A stretch of 64,000 bases of DNA. It comes from Asticcacaulis sp. AC402. GTDB taxonomy: Bacteria > Pseudomonadota > Alphaproteobacteria > Caulobacterales > Caulobacteraceae. Below, in pieces: positions 34,259-42,042 of this stretch; position 1 is the first letter of the stretch; every line of letters begins with the position of its first letter. Location: contig NZ_AWGC01000012.1 of NCBI RefSeq assembly GCF_000495835.1, forward strand, positions 1-64,000. Direction: 5' to 3'. A model generated the notes under the pieces. That model made no database searches, had not been told where the DNA came from, and saw only the letters and a program-made list of their open reading frames with translations. Made by a program: the position numbers and the translations under genes.

Positions 34259-35808
34259 TCCGTTCGCTTCTGATCCTGCTGACCATTACCACCCTGATCG
34301 TCCTGGCCATCGGGCTGATCGGCGATCCAGGACTGGCTTCGCTGAGCTGGATGAACTACCGGATCGACATTCCGGCGACGGCGGCGGTGATCCTCATCGG
34401 CATTATGGCCTTCTGCGCTGTTGCGTTCTGGAACCTCGCCCTGTGGCTGGCGCGCTCGCCCCAGCGCGCCGAACGGGCACGTGCCGAGCAACGCCGTCGC
34501 CAGGGCGAAGACGCCATCACCCGTGGCTTTATGGCTGTCGCCACCGGCGACGGCTCCGAGGCCCGTCGTCACGCCATCAAGGCACTGGACCTCAGCGACA
34601 ACACAATCCTGGTCCGCATCCTCACCGCCATGGCGGCTGAAGAGTCCGGCGATGCCGCGGCAACCAAATCCGCCTATTCCGCCATGGTCAGCGTGCCGGA
34701 GCTGAAACTGGCTGGCCTGCGCGGCCTGATGCAGTTGGCTGCCCGCCAGGGCGACAAGGCCGAAGCCGTCAAGCTGGCGGCCGAGGCCTACAACCAGCCG
34801 CGCCCCGGCATGTGGTCTTTTGAGACCCTGTTCGAAGCCCGGCTCGAGGCCGGCGAATGGGCCGAGGCCCTGGACCTGATCGAAGGCGCCCTGACTCGCA
34901 AGCTGATTTCGCCCATCTTCTCCGAGCGCGCCAAGGCGTCGCTGATGGCGGCCTCGGCCGCCCGGCTGGAGACCTCGGACGACGCCCAAATGCGCGACCA
35001 GGCCCTCGACTACGCCCAGCGCGCCGCCAAACTGCAGCCGCAGTTCACGCCCGCCGCCATAATCGCTGCGCGCCTGCTGAAGAAGGCCAACAAGGCTGGC
35101 CGCGCCGAGGATGTGCTCGAGGCCGCCTGGGCCGCCCGTCCGCACCCGGCATTGTGGCTGGCCTATCGCGATCTCGTCTCGGACGAGACGCCGAAGGAAC
35201 GCGCCCGCCGGCTTCAGGGCCTGGCCGATCGCAATGCCAAGCATCGCGAAAGCCGCCTGTTACAGGTCGAACGCGCCCTGCTGACCAACACCAAGGCGGA
35301 GATTTCCACCGCACTGGCGGCGCTTGAAGATGACAGCGCGGAGGCCAACCTGACCAAGCGGCTGTGCGGGGTCATCGCTCGGGGCGCCCAGGGCCTGGGC
35401 GACTACGACACAGCGCGGGTGTGGATCGCCAAGGCGTCCGGCGTCCGGGGCGAGGCCGACTGGTCCGATATCGACGCCGAGGGCAATGCCTTTACCTATT
35501 CGGCTTCGGACTGGAGCGACGTTATCCTGACCTTTGCCGAGACCGCGGCGCTGTCGCATCCACGCTATGAACGTGGCGATAAGGGCCTTCCCGAGATCCC
35601 GGACATGCCGACGCGATATGTGCCGTCCATGCCCTTCATCAAGGGTTCGTCGCGATCTTCGTCGGTTCGTACCGAACCGGGCCACATACCGGACGATGTC
35701 GGTCAGTATGATGCGGCGATCACGGGCCAGGACCTGGATGACGAACCGCTTGAAGAGGCAAAGCCCAAACCCGCCCGCGGCCGCGCCAGGGCGCCGAAGA
35801 GCAAGTAA
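34255..35808 (+). CDS. hemY: HemY-family protein, TPR-containing
   Basis: 517 residues starting with GTG overlapping the upstream stop. Two N-terminal membrane segments (LLILLTITTLIVLAIGLIG; AAVILIGIMAFCAVAFW) precede the HemY_N region and a long helical TPR-like domain with AEDVLEAAWAARPHPALWLAY. This proteobacterial HemY is found in heme operons but is not protoporphyrinogen oxidase; its biochemical role is not settled. It ends with a basic Pro/Lys-rich tail (KPKPARGRARAPKSK). Confidence 0.88.
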   Translation: MIRSLLILLTITTLIVLAIGLIGDPGLASLSWMNYRIDIPATAAVILIGIMAFCAVAFWNLALWLARSPQRAERARAEQRRRQGEDAITRGFMAVATGDGSEARRHAIKALDLSDNTILVRILTAMAAEESGDAAATKSAYSAMVSVPELKLAGLRGLMQLAARQGDKAEAVKLAAEAYNQPRPGMWSFETLFEARLEAGEWAEALDLIEGALTRKLISPIFSERAKASLMAASAARLETSDDAQMRDQALDYAQRAAKLQPQFTPAAIIAARLLKKANKAGRAEDVLEAAWAARPHPALWLAYRDLVSDETPKERARRLQGLADRNAKHRESRLLQVERALLTNTKAEISTALAALEDDSAEANLTKRLCGVIARGAQGLGDYDTARVWIAKASGVRGEADWSDIDAEGNAFTYSASDWSDVILTFAETAALSHPRYERGDKGLPEIPDMPTRYVPSMPFIKGSSRSSSVRTEPGHIPDDVGQYDAAITGQDLDDEPLEEAKPKPARGRARAPKSK

Positions 35809-35913
35809 ATTATCCCTGGCAGGGCGTTACAAAGCGCTTGGCAAGGCAAGCGGTTATGTGTAATGACACCGGCCTGCCTGCGGGGCCTTCGTCTGCCCTG
35901 CCCAAGGTTCCGG

Positions 35914-35989
35914 GCCGCTTTAGCTCAGCCGGTAGAGCATCGCATTCGTAATGCGAGGGTCAGGTGTTCGAGTCACCTAAGCGGCACCA
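35914..35989 (+). tRNA. tRNA-Thr (anticodon CGT)
   Basis: A complete 76-nt cloverleaf including encoded CCA. The acceptor stem is GCCGCTT / AAGCGGC, the D arm contains TAGCTCAGCCGGTAGAGC, the anticodon stem TCGCA/TGCGA holds loop TTCGTAA with CGT, and the T arm is CAGGTGTTCGAGTCACCTA. Its 3' half from the anticodon loop onward is the attachment site of the integrated element that follows. Confidence 0.97.
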
Positions 35990-35995
35990 CTTTTT
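35943..35995 (+). repeat. Left attachment site (att), inside tRNA-Thr
   Basis: The 53-bp core CATTCGTAATGCG...ACTTTTT begins in the anticodon stem, includes the rest of the tRNA and runs five T residues past CCA. It is identical to 41776-41828. The intact tRNA is on this side. From the end of the tRNA to 36307 there is no gene; only an integrase arm-type site is recognised. Confidence 0.92.
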
Positions 35996-36054
35996 ACCAA
36001 TATATTCAAAATCTTGCGCAGCGCCGGCCATGGCGTGCGCGTCTCGGCAGGACG

Positions 36055-36075
36055 CCAGACACCAAATAGACACCA
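36055..36075 (+). promoter_or_regulatory. Integrase arm-type site, left
   Basis: A 21-bp sequence (CCAGACACCAAAT plus AGACACCA) repeated exactly at 41626-41646 near the other end of the element. Both contain two AGACACCA words. Such paired sites inside each end are typical of tyrosine-recombinase arm-binding sites. Confidence 0.6.
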
Positions 36076-36307
36076 CGGCGAAAAAATCCTACGTCCCCAG
36101 CAAGGGCATATTCCATGAGCCGACACGAAGGACGTTGATGGAAACTTCGATCAGCAAATGCACTTCATGTTTGCCCTCCAAGGCATGGGAAAGACCGCCC
36201 TTGTCAGGGAGCGGCTGTGTGGCGTATTTACACTTACAATCGGTTGAGTTTGCCGCGCGCTATAAATCAGGTTGATTCAGCGCCGGGTTGAGGACTAGAC
36301 TCCGGGT

Positions 36308-36469
36308 ATGGAAAAGAAGAGCCCCCGAGACATGACCGATGGGGAGGCAAAAGCCGCCCTCTCCGATCCGCACTACACCGATAACCACGACCGGTTCATG
36401 GAACTTCGTAACCGGCTCGTGCTTATCAGCGGCGCGTATCACGCCACAAAGGGCATTGAAGACGGTTAA
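36308..36469 (+). CDS. Small phage-type protein of unknown function
   Basis: A 53-residue protein (MEKKSPRDMTDGEAKAALSD through HATKGIEDG) with a helical, charged composition; AALSDPHYTDNHDRFMELRNR resembles short proteins often found next to phage structural genes. The ATG is preceded by a weak purine stretch. It is the only plus-strand gene in the island, and its stop overlaps the stop of the convergent fragment at 36466 by two bases. Function unknown. Confidence 0.55.
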   Translation: MEKKSPRDMTDGEAKAALSDPHYTDNHDRFMELRNRLVLISGAYHATKGIEDG

Positions 36470-36706
36470 GCCGCCACCCCGATGATGTCGGTGACGAAAC
36501 GCCCGTTTAGCACGGGGATTTCGTAGCCACCGGCACCAATTACGATGCCGTTCGCCGTCTGGTCTGCCGTGCCGTCGCCGAACTTGTAGGTCAGGTTATA
36601 GGTCGCAGCAGCGGGCTTGATCGTGAACGCGACAGCCGCGCGTTCGACCGGCGCAGTCGTTGTGTCGATAGGAGAGCCCCAGCGCGTGGCCTGATGCCGT
36701 AGTCAT
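36466..36706 (-). pseudogene. C-terminal fragment of a probable phage protein
   Basis: An open frame without start codon, entered after a stop at about 36707, encodes about 79 residues ending in TADQTANGIVIGAGGYEIP and VLNGRFVTDIIGVAA. The stretch AAVAFTIKPAAATYNLTYKFGDG looks like beta-rich structural protein. It looks like the remaining tail end of a larger gene whose front was deleted; I cannot name the family. Confidence 0.45.
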
Positions 36707-36779
36707 TGATCGAACCACGGATCAAACAGCCCATCACTGCTCTTCAAACGTCAAACCTTTGAGGGGAAGGTTGACTGCA

Positions 36780-37028
36780 TTATGACTCATTGAACTCCCG
36801 AACAATCTCCCGGATCCGTCGCAAATCGTCCTGACACGCCTTGGTATAAATCCCGTGCCGATAGCGCCCGTTCGCGCGCCCGACAGGTGCACCAGGACTC
36901 TTCCCGCCGTGCATCCGGCATCTAGCCTTCCCGGACACCGCTGGCGACTGGCACGGCTTCCCGGACCGCGTCTTCGCCCCGCATCGCCTCGACAGGTGCG
37001 CCCGGCTGATATTCCAGGCCTTGTGCAT
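36780..37028 (-). CDS. HGGxSTG-type protein
   Basis: 82 residues from ATG 37028. It has the compact Cys/His pattern RCGAKTRSGKPCQSPAV, CRMHGGKSPGAP and YRHGIYT, characteristic of the HGGxSTG family found in prophages and mobile elements of alphaproteobacteria (here HGGKSPG). The Cys and His residues probably bind a metal. Function unknown. It overlaps the 3' end of the upstream gene by 107 nt in another frame. Confidence 0.7.
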   Translation of the reverse strand: MHKAWNISRAHLSRRCGAKTRSGKPCQSPAVSGKARCRMHGGKSPGAPVGRANGRYRHGIYTKACQDDLRRIREIVREFNES

Positions 37029-37707
37029 GGGGTTGACCAGGGTTTTGAGGTCGCTCCCCTCCCCCGGTCTTGACGGTATCGGCGATGACATTCTGACTGT
37101 TCCTTGCATCAATATGGGTGTGCTTGACCTCGACCAACTGCCGACCGCCGCCACGCATTTTCTGTAGCGCCTCGACCTGCGCCGTGAAGGTGCGCCCCAG
37201 CCGGTTGACCTGATCCAGCCACAGCTTGGCTACGTCCATCCGCTCCGTCGATTCCACCCGTCGCGCCGAACTCATCATCAGGCAGTGAACGGCGAACATC
37301 TGCGTCGCCAGCGCACCTTCGATTTCGTTCTGAGGTGCCACGCCCTGCATGAACCCGAGCCCTTCCGGCAGGCCCGCCGCCTTGTTGCTGTCATTCTTGA
37401 TTTCCGACCCTACGTCTCGCAATTGCGTGAGTAAGCGTTCAGCGTAGGCTTCAGACCGGGTGCCCAATGCGTCGCACAGCACCAGCCCGTCAAAGACCGA
37501 GTTGGCCATGTCCGATGCCACTGCGACACCGCCACCAGGCTTGGCCGTCGCGGAAAACTTCACCCGTGGCCCCTTCGACAGAACCTTGTCCGACAGATTC
37601 GTCACAAGCTTCTGGTGCGGCTTGGACAATGCCGCGTGCGCCGCCTCCACATCCACCGCTTTTGGTTTGGCGACAGTCGCCACCTTCTTCGACTTCGTCA
37701 CGGTCAA
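36922..37707 (-). CDS. Phage-associated protein of unknown function
   Basis: 261 residues, soluble, with a basic N-terminus (TKSKKVATVAKPKAVD) and a helical core: QMFAVHCLMMSSARRVESTERMD and LWLDQVNRLGRTFTAQVEALQKMRGGGRQ. Similar proteins sit immediately before HGGxSTG genes in other alphaproteobacterial elements, so the pair is a recurring module of unknown role. The last third (TGGGERPQNPGQPHAQGLEYQPG) is low complexity and coincides with the overlap. Upstream are three 11-bp direct repeats. Confidence 0.65.
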   Translation of the reverse strand: MTVTKSKKVATVAKPKAVDVEAAHAALSKPHQKLVTNLSDKVLSKGPRVKFSATAKPGGGVAVASDMANSVFDGLVLCDALGTRSEAYAERLLTQLRDVGSEIKNDSNKAAGLPEGLGFMQGVAPQNEIEGALATQMFAVHCLMMSSARRVESTERMDVAKLWLDQVNRLGRTFTAQVEALQKMRGGGRQLVEVKHTHIDARNSQNVIADTVKTGGGERPQNPGQPHAQGLEYQPGAPVEAMRGEDAVREAVPVASGVREG

Positions 37708-37739
37708 TTTCCTTTCAGTACGCCTTCAAAATTCAAAAC

Positions 37740-37870
37740 ACGGTCGCAATCGGTGGTGTGAACGGTCGCAATTGACGCCACCGTTCCCTCTAAATCGCCC
37801 TATTTTAGAGCCCCACGGCCTCAATCCACACCACCGTCGACCAGGTGCAGGGACTGGCCACGGTCGCAAT
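37740..37870. repeat. Three 11-bp direct repeats (ACGGTCGCAAT)
   Basis: Exact copies at 37740-37750, 37762-37772 and 37860-37870, in the 183-bp gap between two minus-strand island genes. They lie in the promoter region of the 261-residue gene. They could be operator or iteron-like protein-binding sites. Confidence 0.65.
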
Positions 37871-37890
37871 CCATGGGGTACATATAGAAT

Positions 37891-38358
37891 CTAGCCATAG
37901 GCCCTCACTTCCAAAGGGGACACGGATGGTTCAACCGCATCGCCGCCGGTGACCGTGTCTGTGTTCGCCGCTCTACCCGAACGCCACAGCTTGAAACCGT
38001 TTGAAGGTGCCTTGCCGGTCTTGTCGCATTTGATCCAGGTGAGGCGATATTCCGCCGCCAACCGCATCTTGCATCCAAAGCTTGCCTCACGCGTCCGCTC
38101 AATGAAGCCGACCTCGATCAGCCGCCGCAGCGCCGCCGATACCGTGTTCGGCGCCAATCGGCATTCATCCGCCAGCGCGTCGACCGATGCCCCCAGGGTG
38201 CCATTATTCTGGCCTCTGTAGCGGCTCATAAGCTGGATCAGGACAACCCTTGCCGATGCCCCAAGTTCCCGCCAAGCCTCTGACTGCAGAATGTCGTGTC
38301 TCAGCATGACGAAGGACGGGACGCCTTTAGAGCGCCCCTTTTTGTTGTGCTTGGCCAT
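37891..38358 (-). CDS. Winged-helix protein, possible replication initiator
   Basis: 155 residues. SFVMLRHDILQSEAWRELGASARVVLIQLMSRYRG followed by LADECRLAPNTVSAALRRLIEVGFIERT is a DNA-binding winged helix of the kind seen in small phage and plasmid replication or regulatory proteins (key: MLRHDIL and the recognition helix NTVSAALRRL). A basic region FKLWRSGR follows. With no DnaA-like or helicase gene in the island this could be its replication initiator; a transcriptional regulator is equally possible. Confidence 0.6.
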   Translation of the reverse strand: MAKHNKKGRSKGVPSFVMLRHDILQSEAWRELGASARVVLIQLMSRYRGQNNGTLGASVDALADECRLAPNTVSAALRRLIEVGFIERTREASFGCKMRLAAEYRLTWIKCDKTGKAPSNGFKLWRSGRAANTDTVTGGDAVEPSVSPLEVRAYG

Positions 38359-38365
38359 GCGTGTC

Positions 38366-38620
38366 CTAACCCGTGCTACCGGTCAGCAGGCCCAGGTCGT
38401 GCGCCTTGGCCTCGGCTTCCTGTAACAACCGGATCAGGTCGGGGATTTTGCCGACCGTGACCGTAACCCCTTTCCCGGTGGCCATGTAGGTCTTGGCCGC
38501 GCCGAAGGTGCCATAGTGGCGAAGGTCGACGACATCGCCGGCTTTCACAGTCTGGAAGGCAAGGCGAACTTCTTCGCCCTCCCCCACGACGACAGCGCCG
38601 ATTCTATGCGTGACGGTCAT
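38366..38620 (-). CDS. PC4/p15-like ssDNA-binding protein
   Basis: An 84-residue protein with VRLAFQTVKAGDVVDLRHYG followed by a Thr-rich strand TGKGVTVTVGKIPDLIRLLQEAEAKA. This matches the order of the transcriptional coactivator p15 (PC4) domain: curved beta-sheet, then one helix. Bacterial and phage members bind single-stranded DNA and may regulate replication or recombination. Its ATG overlaps the stop of the upstream 46-residue gene (ATGA). Confidence 0.6.
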   Translation of the reverse strand: MTVTHRIGAVVVGEGEEVRLAFQTVKAGDVVDLRHYGTFGAAKTYMATGKGVTVTVGKIPDLIRLLQEAEAKAHDLGLLTGSTG

Positions 38621-38757
38621 GTGCGCGCCTCCGTCTCTTTGATGGCGCGTTCCAGATGGCGCTTGGCTGTGACAAGGTCCGCCCGTCTCTCACGCGCGTT
38701 CCTCGACTGCATGGCACTGGCGAGCCACCGCATCGCACGACTGACATGACGGCTCAT
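38617..38757 (-). CDS. Small basic protein, 46 residues
   Basis: MSRHVSRAMRWLASAMQS through HLERAIKETEART is one basic amphipathic helix pair. It is joined by ATGA overlaps to both neighbours (winged-helix gene upstream, PC4-like gene downstream), which argues strongly for translation. Function unknown. Confidence 0.65.
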   Translation of the reverse strand: MSRHVSRAMRWLASAMQSRNARERRADLVTAKRHLERAIKETEART

Positions 38758-39158
38758 GACGCGCCTCCCGAGCTCTGTATTCCGCCGGTTTCGAGAACGT
38801 CGAAGTCGACCGCCAGGACATACCGCGCCACACGCGTGTCGACCTCGACCTGTTCCATATGCGTCTGGATATCGAAGCCCAGCTTACGAAGGTCGAAGAC
38901 ATAGCCGCTTGTGCGCCGCGCCCATTTGGCGTTCGAGAACCCCAGAGAGGTATCGCCCGCCGGTCCGGCCTCGATCAAGTGCGCCAGGGTTTGCGCTTCC
39001 CGTCCGCGTGCCGTGGTGACGCTGCCGTCGCGCCGTTTCACCTTGATAAACGGCTTTGATTTTGCTTTATGGGGTTCATGTATCGAGTTGGGGGCTTGTT
39101 GGCGCAAGCCCCTTTCATTTTGCCCGAACGGCCCCTTTGCGATGTGCTGATCCATCAC
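38754..39158 (-). CDS. Winged-helix domain protein of the island
   Basis: 134 residues. The N-terminal 35 residues are polar. Then PFIKVKRRDGSVTTARGREAQTLAHLIEAG and LGFSNAKWARRTSGYVFDLRKLGFDIQTH form a winged-helix DNA-binding domain (key WARRTSGYVFDLRKLG), ending RYVLAVDFDVLETGG. Proteins like this occur in alphaproteobacterial prophages, probably as regulators. It overlaps the excisionase-like gene upstream and the 46-residue gene downstream by ATGA. Confidence 0.7.
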   Translation of the reverse strand: MMDQHIAKGPFGQNERGLRQQAPNSIHEPHKAKSKPFIKVKRRDGSVTTARGREAQTLAHLIEAGPAGDTSLGFSNAKWARRTSGYVFDLRKLGFDIQTHMEQVEVDTRVARYVLAVDFDVLETGGIQSSGGAS

Positions 39159-39355
39159 GCGCCAACCCCTTGAGAGGTGTTGTCACGTACTCGGCTGGCC
39201 AGGAAGTCGGCGACGCACGCCGGGTCATATCTGACACTCTTTCGTCCAAGTTTTATGTAGGCAGGTCCGCCGCCAGTCAGCCGCCAGCGCCGCAAGGTGA
39301 TTTCAGCTAATCCAAGGTGTTGCGCTGTTTTGCGCGTGTCCCAAAGGTCTGTCAT
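39155..39355 (-). CDS. Excisionase-like MerR-type HTH protein
   Basis: From ATG 39355 (MTDLWDTRKTAQHLGL) this is a 66-residue protein with the short AlpA/Xis helix-turn-helix and wing: LGLAEITLRRWRLTGGGPAYIKLGRKSVRYDPACVADFL. Such proteins bend DNA at att sites and control the direction of integrase. First gene of the overlapping minus-strand run to 38366. Confidence 0.82.
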   Translation of the reverse strand: MTDLWDTRKTAQHLGLAEITLRRWRLTGGGPAYIKLGRKSVRYDPACVADFLASRVRDNTSQGVGA

Positions 39356-39517
39356 GGGAAGTCTCCGTAAATGACACGGCACAGGCAAACGCCATCAGCC
39401 GAGAACGGATACCTATTGAGCACATAAAACCGTGTTGCTCACGAATAAACGTCTGCAAAATTAATCTGTCCGCAAAAAAGCGACACTCATTATGTGTACA
39501 GTGGGGACAATCACCTA

Positions 39518-40237
39518 CTATGTGGACGGTTTCGTTCTTTTTTCGCTTTCAGCAATAATTTCCATATTTCTTTTCCAAGTTCCATCGCGAATAGATCGAG
39601 TAGCCATCCAAGTTTTTAATTCAGTCTCAAATTCGTTATCTGGGAACCACCTCATAACGGTGCTTGGCTGAACGCCCATAATCTTGGAAATCTCCCGAAA
39701 AGTCGGCTTTTTCCCGTAATCGATCAGCTGTTCGGCAATCACTATGGCAGTATGCTTTTTGTGCTTCTTTTCAGCCGCTTGCCTGTAAGGGCTGTCTTTT
39801 CCAGAAAGGCGCTCCCTAATAAGAATGTTAAATGATGTATTAACAATTCCAATATTATGCCATTCGGTGGCCCTGAGTATAAGTTCAATTATATAATCTA
39901 TCAGCGCGAATGGTATGACCTTATTTCTAGAAATGATATGAGTTTCGCCCCCTTTCTGAAGGCGCTTGTACTCAGATATTGATTTCAAAAGCGCGATACA
40001 CAAGCGATCAATACAATTTTCGTCAAGATCAAAACAGCCAACTAAATCTTTTATATCTAATCCATGCAATTTAAATTCATCTTGCAACGGCATATAGGCA
40101 AACACGTCCATTCTGTATCGCAAGAAATCTTCTTCCGGATAAGCTTCTTTTAATGCCAGATAGAAATCTAAGTCCTGATTTTCAGCAAAGCTCGAAACAT
40201 CGAAGAGCCTATCACCCGTGATTTTCCATTCACTCAT
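39518..40237 (-). CDS. AT-rich island gene of unknown function with C-terminal HTH
   Basis: 239 residues, clearly lower in GC and different in codon use from everything around it, so probably a late acquisition. The N-terminal 150 residues are helical (DRLCIALLKSISEYKRL; FALIDYIIELILRATEW) with no motif I know. The C-terminal part, AIVIAEQLIDYGKKPTFREISKIMGVQPSTVMRWFPD, looks like a helix-turn-helix (key ISKIMGVQPSTVMRW). It lies between integrase and excisionase, the usual cargo or immunity-repressor slot of small elements. It could be a regulator or a defence gene. Confidence 0.65.
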   Translation of the reverse strand: MSEWKITGDRLFDVSSFAENQDLDFYLALKEAYPEEDFLRYRMDVFAYMPLQDEFKLHGLDIKDLVGCFDLDENCIDRLCIALLKSISEYKRLQKGGETHIISRNKVIPFALIDYIIELILRATEWHNIGIVNTSFNILIRERLSGKDSPYRQAAEKKHKKHTAIVIAEQLIDYGKKPTFREISKIMGVQPSTVMRWFPDNEFETELKTWMATRSIRDGTWKRNMEIIAESEKRTKPST

Positions 40238-40259
40238 TGCCCGCTCCCCAGAGGAAATT

Positions 40260-41582
40260 CTAGCCCACGATAGCTTTCAAACGGTCCCGCCCATTAGTGA
40301 CTGAAAGCCGTTTGCCAATTTTGTCGACGGCCTCCTGCAACGGATCAGAAGACAGGTGCGCGTAACGTTCCGTCGTGCGCGTGTTGGCATGACCCAAAAG
40401 CTTCGACACCAGGAAAAGACTTGCCCCGTCCGCAACGGCGAAAGATGCGAAGCTGTGGCGCATGTCGTGTAGACGAACGCCCTTGATGTCCGCCGCCAGA
40501 CACGCCTTGGCGAAAATGCGCCGCAGCCCAACAATCGGCCCGCCTGTGGTGTTCAAGGTGCGCGGACTGGGGAACACAAGCGGCAGCTCCAAAGGCTTGC
40601 CGTCGACTCCGACATAATCAGCCCTTGCATCATGGCGACGGCTCAGGATTTCGAGCGCGGCAGGCATCAGCATAATCCGCCGTTCACCCGTCTTTCCACC
40701 TGCCTTGGTGCGCTCTGGCGGCAGAACGAGGCACCGCCGGTCAAAGTCGACCTCCGACCATGTCAGGTTCGCTATCTCCGACTTCCGAGCCCCGGTCAGC
40801 AGCAGCAGACGCAATGCATCGCCATACACACGGTCAACACTGCCCTCGGCTTCAAGGCGCGCCAGAGCGTCCAGAAACGCCCCCGCCTCGGCTTGGCTCA
40901 GAAACCGCTCTTTGACAGGTGCGGCAGGCAGGTCGATTCCGGTGAAGGGGTTTTGCTTGACCAGACCGTGCTTGATACCCCACGCGAACATCGCCGCCGC
41001 AACAGCGCGTGTCCGTCTGGCGACACCGTCGCCGCCGGTCACGACAGCCTTGCCCCTTGGCTTGTCGGATTTCTCGACCACCGCCGTCTTGCCGTGGCGA
41101 ATGTCATAAATCGCCCTTGCTGCATCTTCATGGGAAAGCCGGTCCGCCGCCTTGGTGCCGACCAGGGGCAGGATATGACGGTGAAGGCATGACGCATCCG
41201 AAGACCACGATATCGCCCGCTTGTTGGCCTTGGTTTGCGGTCCGCGTTCGATATATTCCTTGATCAGGTCCGCCACGGTCATGGCGTGGCGCTCCGCCAG
41301 CTTTTCCGCCGCCGGATCGAGCCCAGCCGTCACATTGTCCAGAACCTCTTGCGCCTTTTTCCGCGCCTTGGCCGGTGTCCAGGGCGAACCGTGCGCACCA
41401 ATGGTGTAAATCTGGTTCTCTTTGCCTATCCGATATCGCACTGCGTACACCTTGCGGCCCGATGGTCGCACGCGCACCAGGAAGCCGGTCAAGTCCGTAT
41501 CCCACAGCCGCGTCTCTCCGGTTTCGGGTATCGGTAAATCGTCGACAGTGTCTTTGCCGATGCGGCCTTTGATATTCAGCAT
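40260..41582 (-). CDS. Tyrosine recombinase/integrase of the tRNA-Thr island
   Basis: Start MLNIKGRIGKDTV at 41582 (440 residues); upstream codons run into the arm-type sites. An N-terminal DUF4102-like arm-binding domain (WDTDLTGFLVRVRPSGRKVYAVRYR) is followed by a SAM-like core-binding domain and the catalytic domain with TGARKSEI (Arg I), HDMRHSFA (His-x2-Arg), LGHANTRTTERYAH (His and nucleophile Tyr). All catalytic residues are intact, so the element may still excise. Transcribed away from the right att site. Confidence 0.93.
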   Translation of the reverse strand: MLNIKGRIGKDTVDDLPIPETGETRLWDTDLTGFLVRVRPSGRKVYAVRYRIGKENQIYTIGAHGSPWTPAKARKKAQEVLDNVTAGLDPAAEKLAERHAMTVADLIKEYIERGPQTKANKRAISWSSDASCLHRHILPLVGTKAADRLSHEDAARAIYDIRHGKTAVVEKSDKPRGKAVVTGGDGVARRTRAVAAAMFAWGIKHGLVKQNPFTGIDLPAAPVKERFLSQAEAGAFLDALARLEAEGSVDRVYGDALRLLLLTGARKSEIANLTWSEVDFDRRCLVLPPERTKAGGKTGERRIMLMPAALEILSRRHDARADYVGVDGKPLELPLVFPSPRTLNTTGGPIVGLRRIFAKACLAADIKGVRLHDMRHSFASFAVADGASLFLVSKLLGHANTRTTERYAHLSSDPLQEAVDKIGKRLSVTNGRDRLKAIVG

Positions 41583-41593
41583 TTGCGCCTCCG

Positions 41594-41646
41594 CTTGGTG
41601 TCTGGCGTGGTGTCTGGCGGAAATTCCAGACACCAAATAGACACCA
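41594..41646. promoter_or_regulatory. Integrase arm-type sites, right
   Basis: Four AGACACCA-type words: two inverted (TTGGTGTCTGG at 41595-41605, TGGTGTCTGG at 41608-41617) and the direct 21-bp pair at 41626-41646 that matches the left site at 36055. They lie 12-64 bp upstream of the integrase start, so integrase binding could also repress its own promoter. Confidence 0.6.
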
Positions 41647-41775
41647 GAGCGCCCGAAACAGTCGGACACCACCGGAAACGACATTATCATTATTCCCTTG
41701 TTTTGAAAGGATTTTCAGCATCCTTGCGATACAAGAATAAACCTAGGAAAATCAACGGACACGCCTTAACCCTGA

Positions 41776-41828
41776 CATTCGTAATGCGAGGGTCAGGTGT
41801 TCGAGTCACCTAAGCGGCACCACTTTTT
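41776..41828 (+). repeat. Right attachment site (att), tRNA-Thr 3' remnant
   Basis: Exact copy of 35943-35995, containing only the anticodon-loop-to-CCA part of the tRNA. It is not a functional tRNA gene because the acceptor 5' strand and D arm are missing. It marks the right boundary of the island. Confidence 0.92.
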
Positions 41829-42042
41829 TCGCCCACGGCCAGTTCGCTTCGCTCATGCTTCCGCCGGGACGGAGCAGAGACGTGTCCAGTACCTCTGCGG
41901 CGCCGCGTCCATCGGCGCGCTTATCGTGGACCTTCATGATATGGGAATGCCATTTCGTGAGGTGTTTAACAAGGCGCACCCCGGGGTTTACATCTCCAAT
42001 TTGTCAGACTATTAAGAAGCCAGTTTTCAAGAGGAGTATCCC

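Larger units (their letters stand above)
35943..41828. mobile_element. Integrated element at tRNA-Thr (5.8 kb island)
   Basis: Bounded by exact 53-bp direct repeats of the tRNA-Thr 3' region (35943-35995 and 41776-41828). It contains a tyrosine integrase at its right end, an excisionase-like HTH protein, winged-helix, PC4-like and HGGxSTG-type small phage proteins, and an AT-rich gene. Almost all genes are on the minus strand. No terminase, portal, capsid, tail operon or conjugation gene is present, apart from one apparent structural-protein fragment at 36466. It therefore resembles a phage satellite or a heavily reduced prophage. Confidence 0.88.

Noticed and set aside
37740-37870. CRISPR array
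   Set aside because: Repeats are 11 bp, only three, unevenly spaced, and no cas genes exist in the window.
41776-41828. Second tRNA-Thr gene
   Set aside because: Only the part from the anticodon loop to CCA is present; it is the att duplication, not a functional tRNA.
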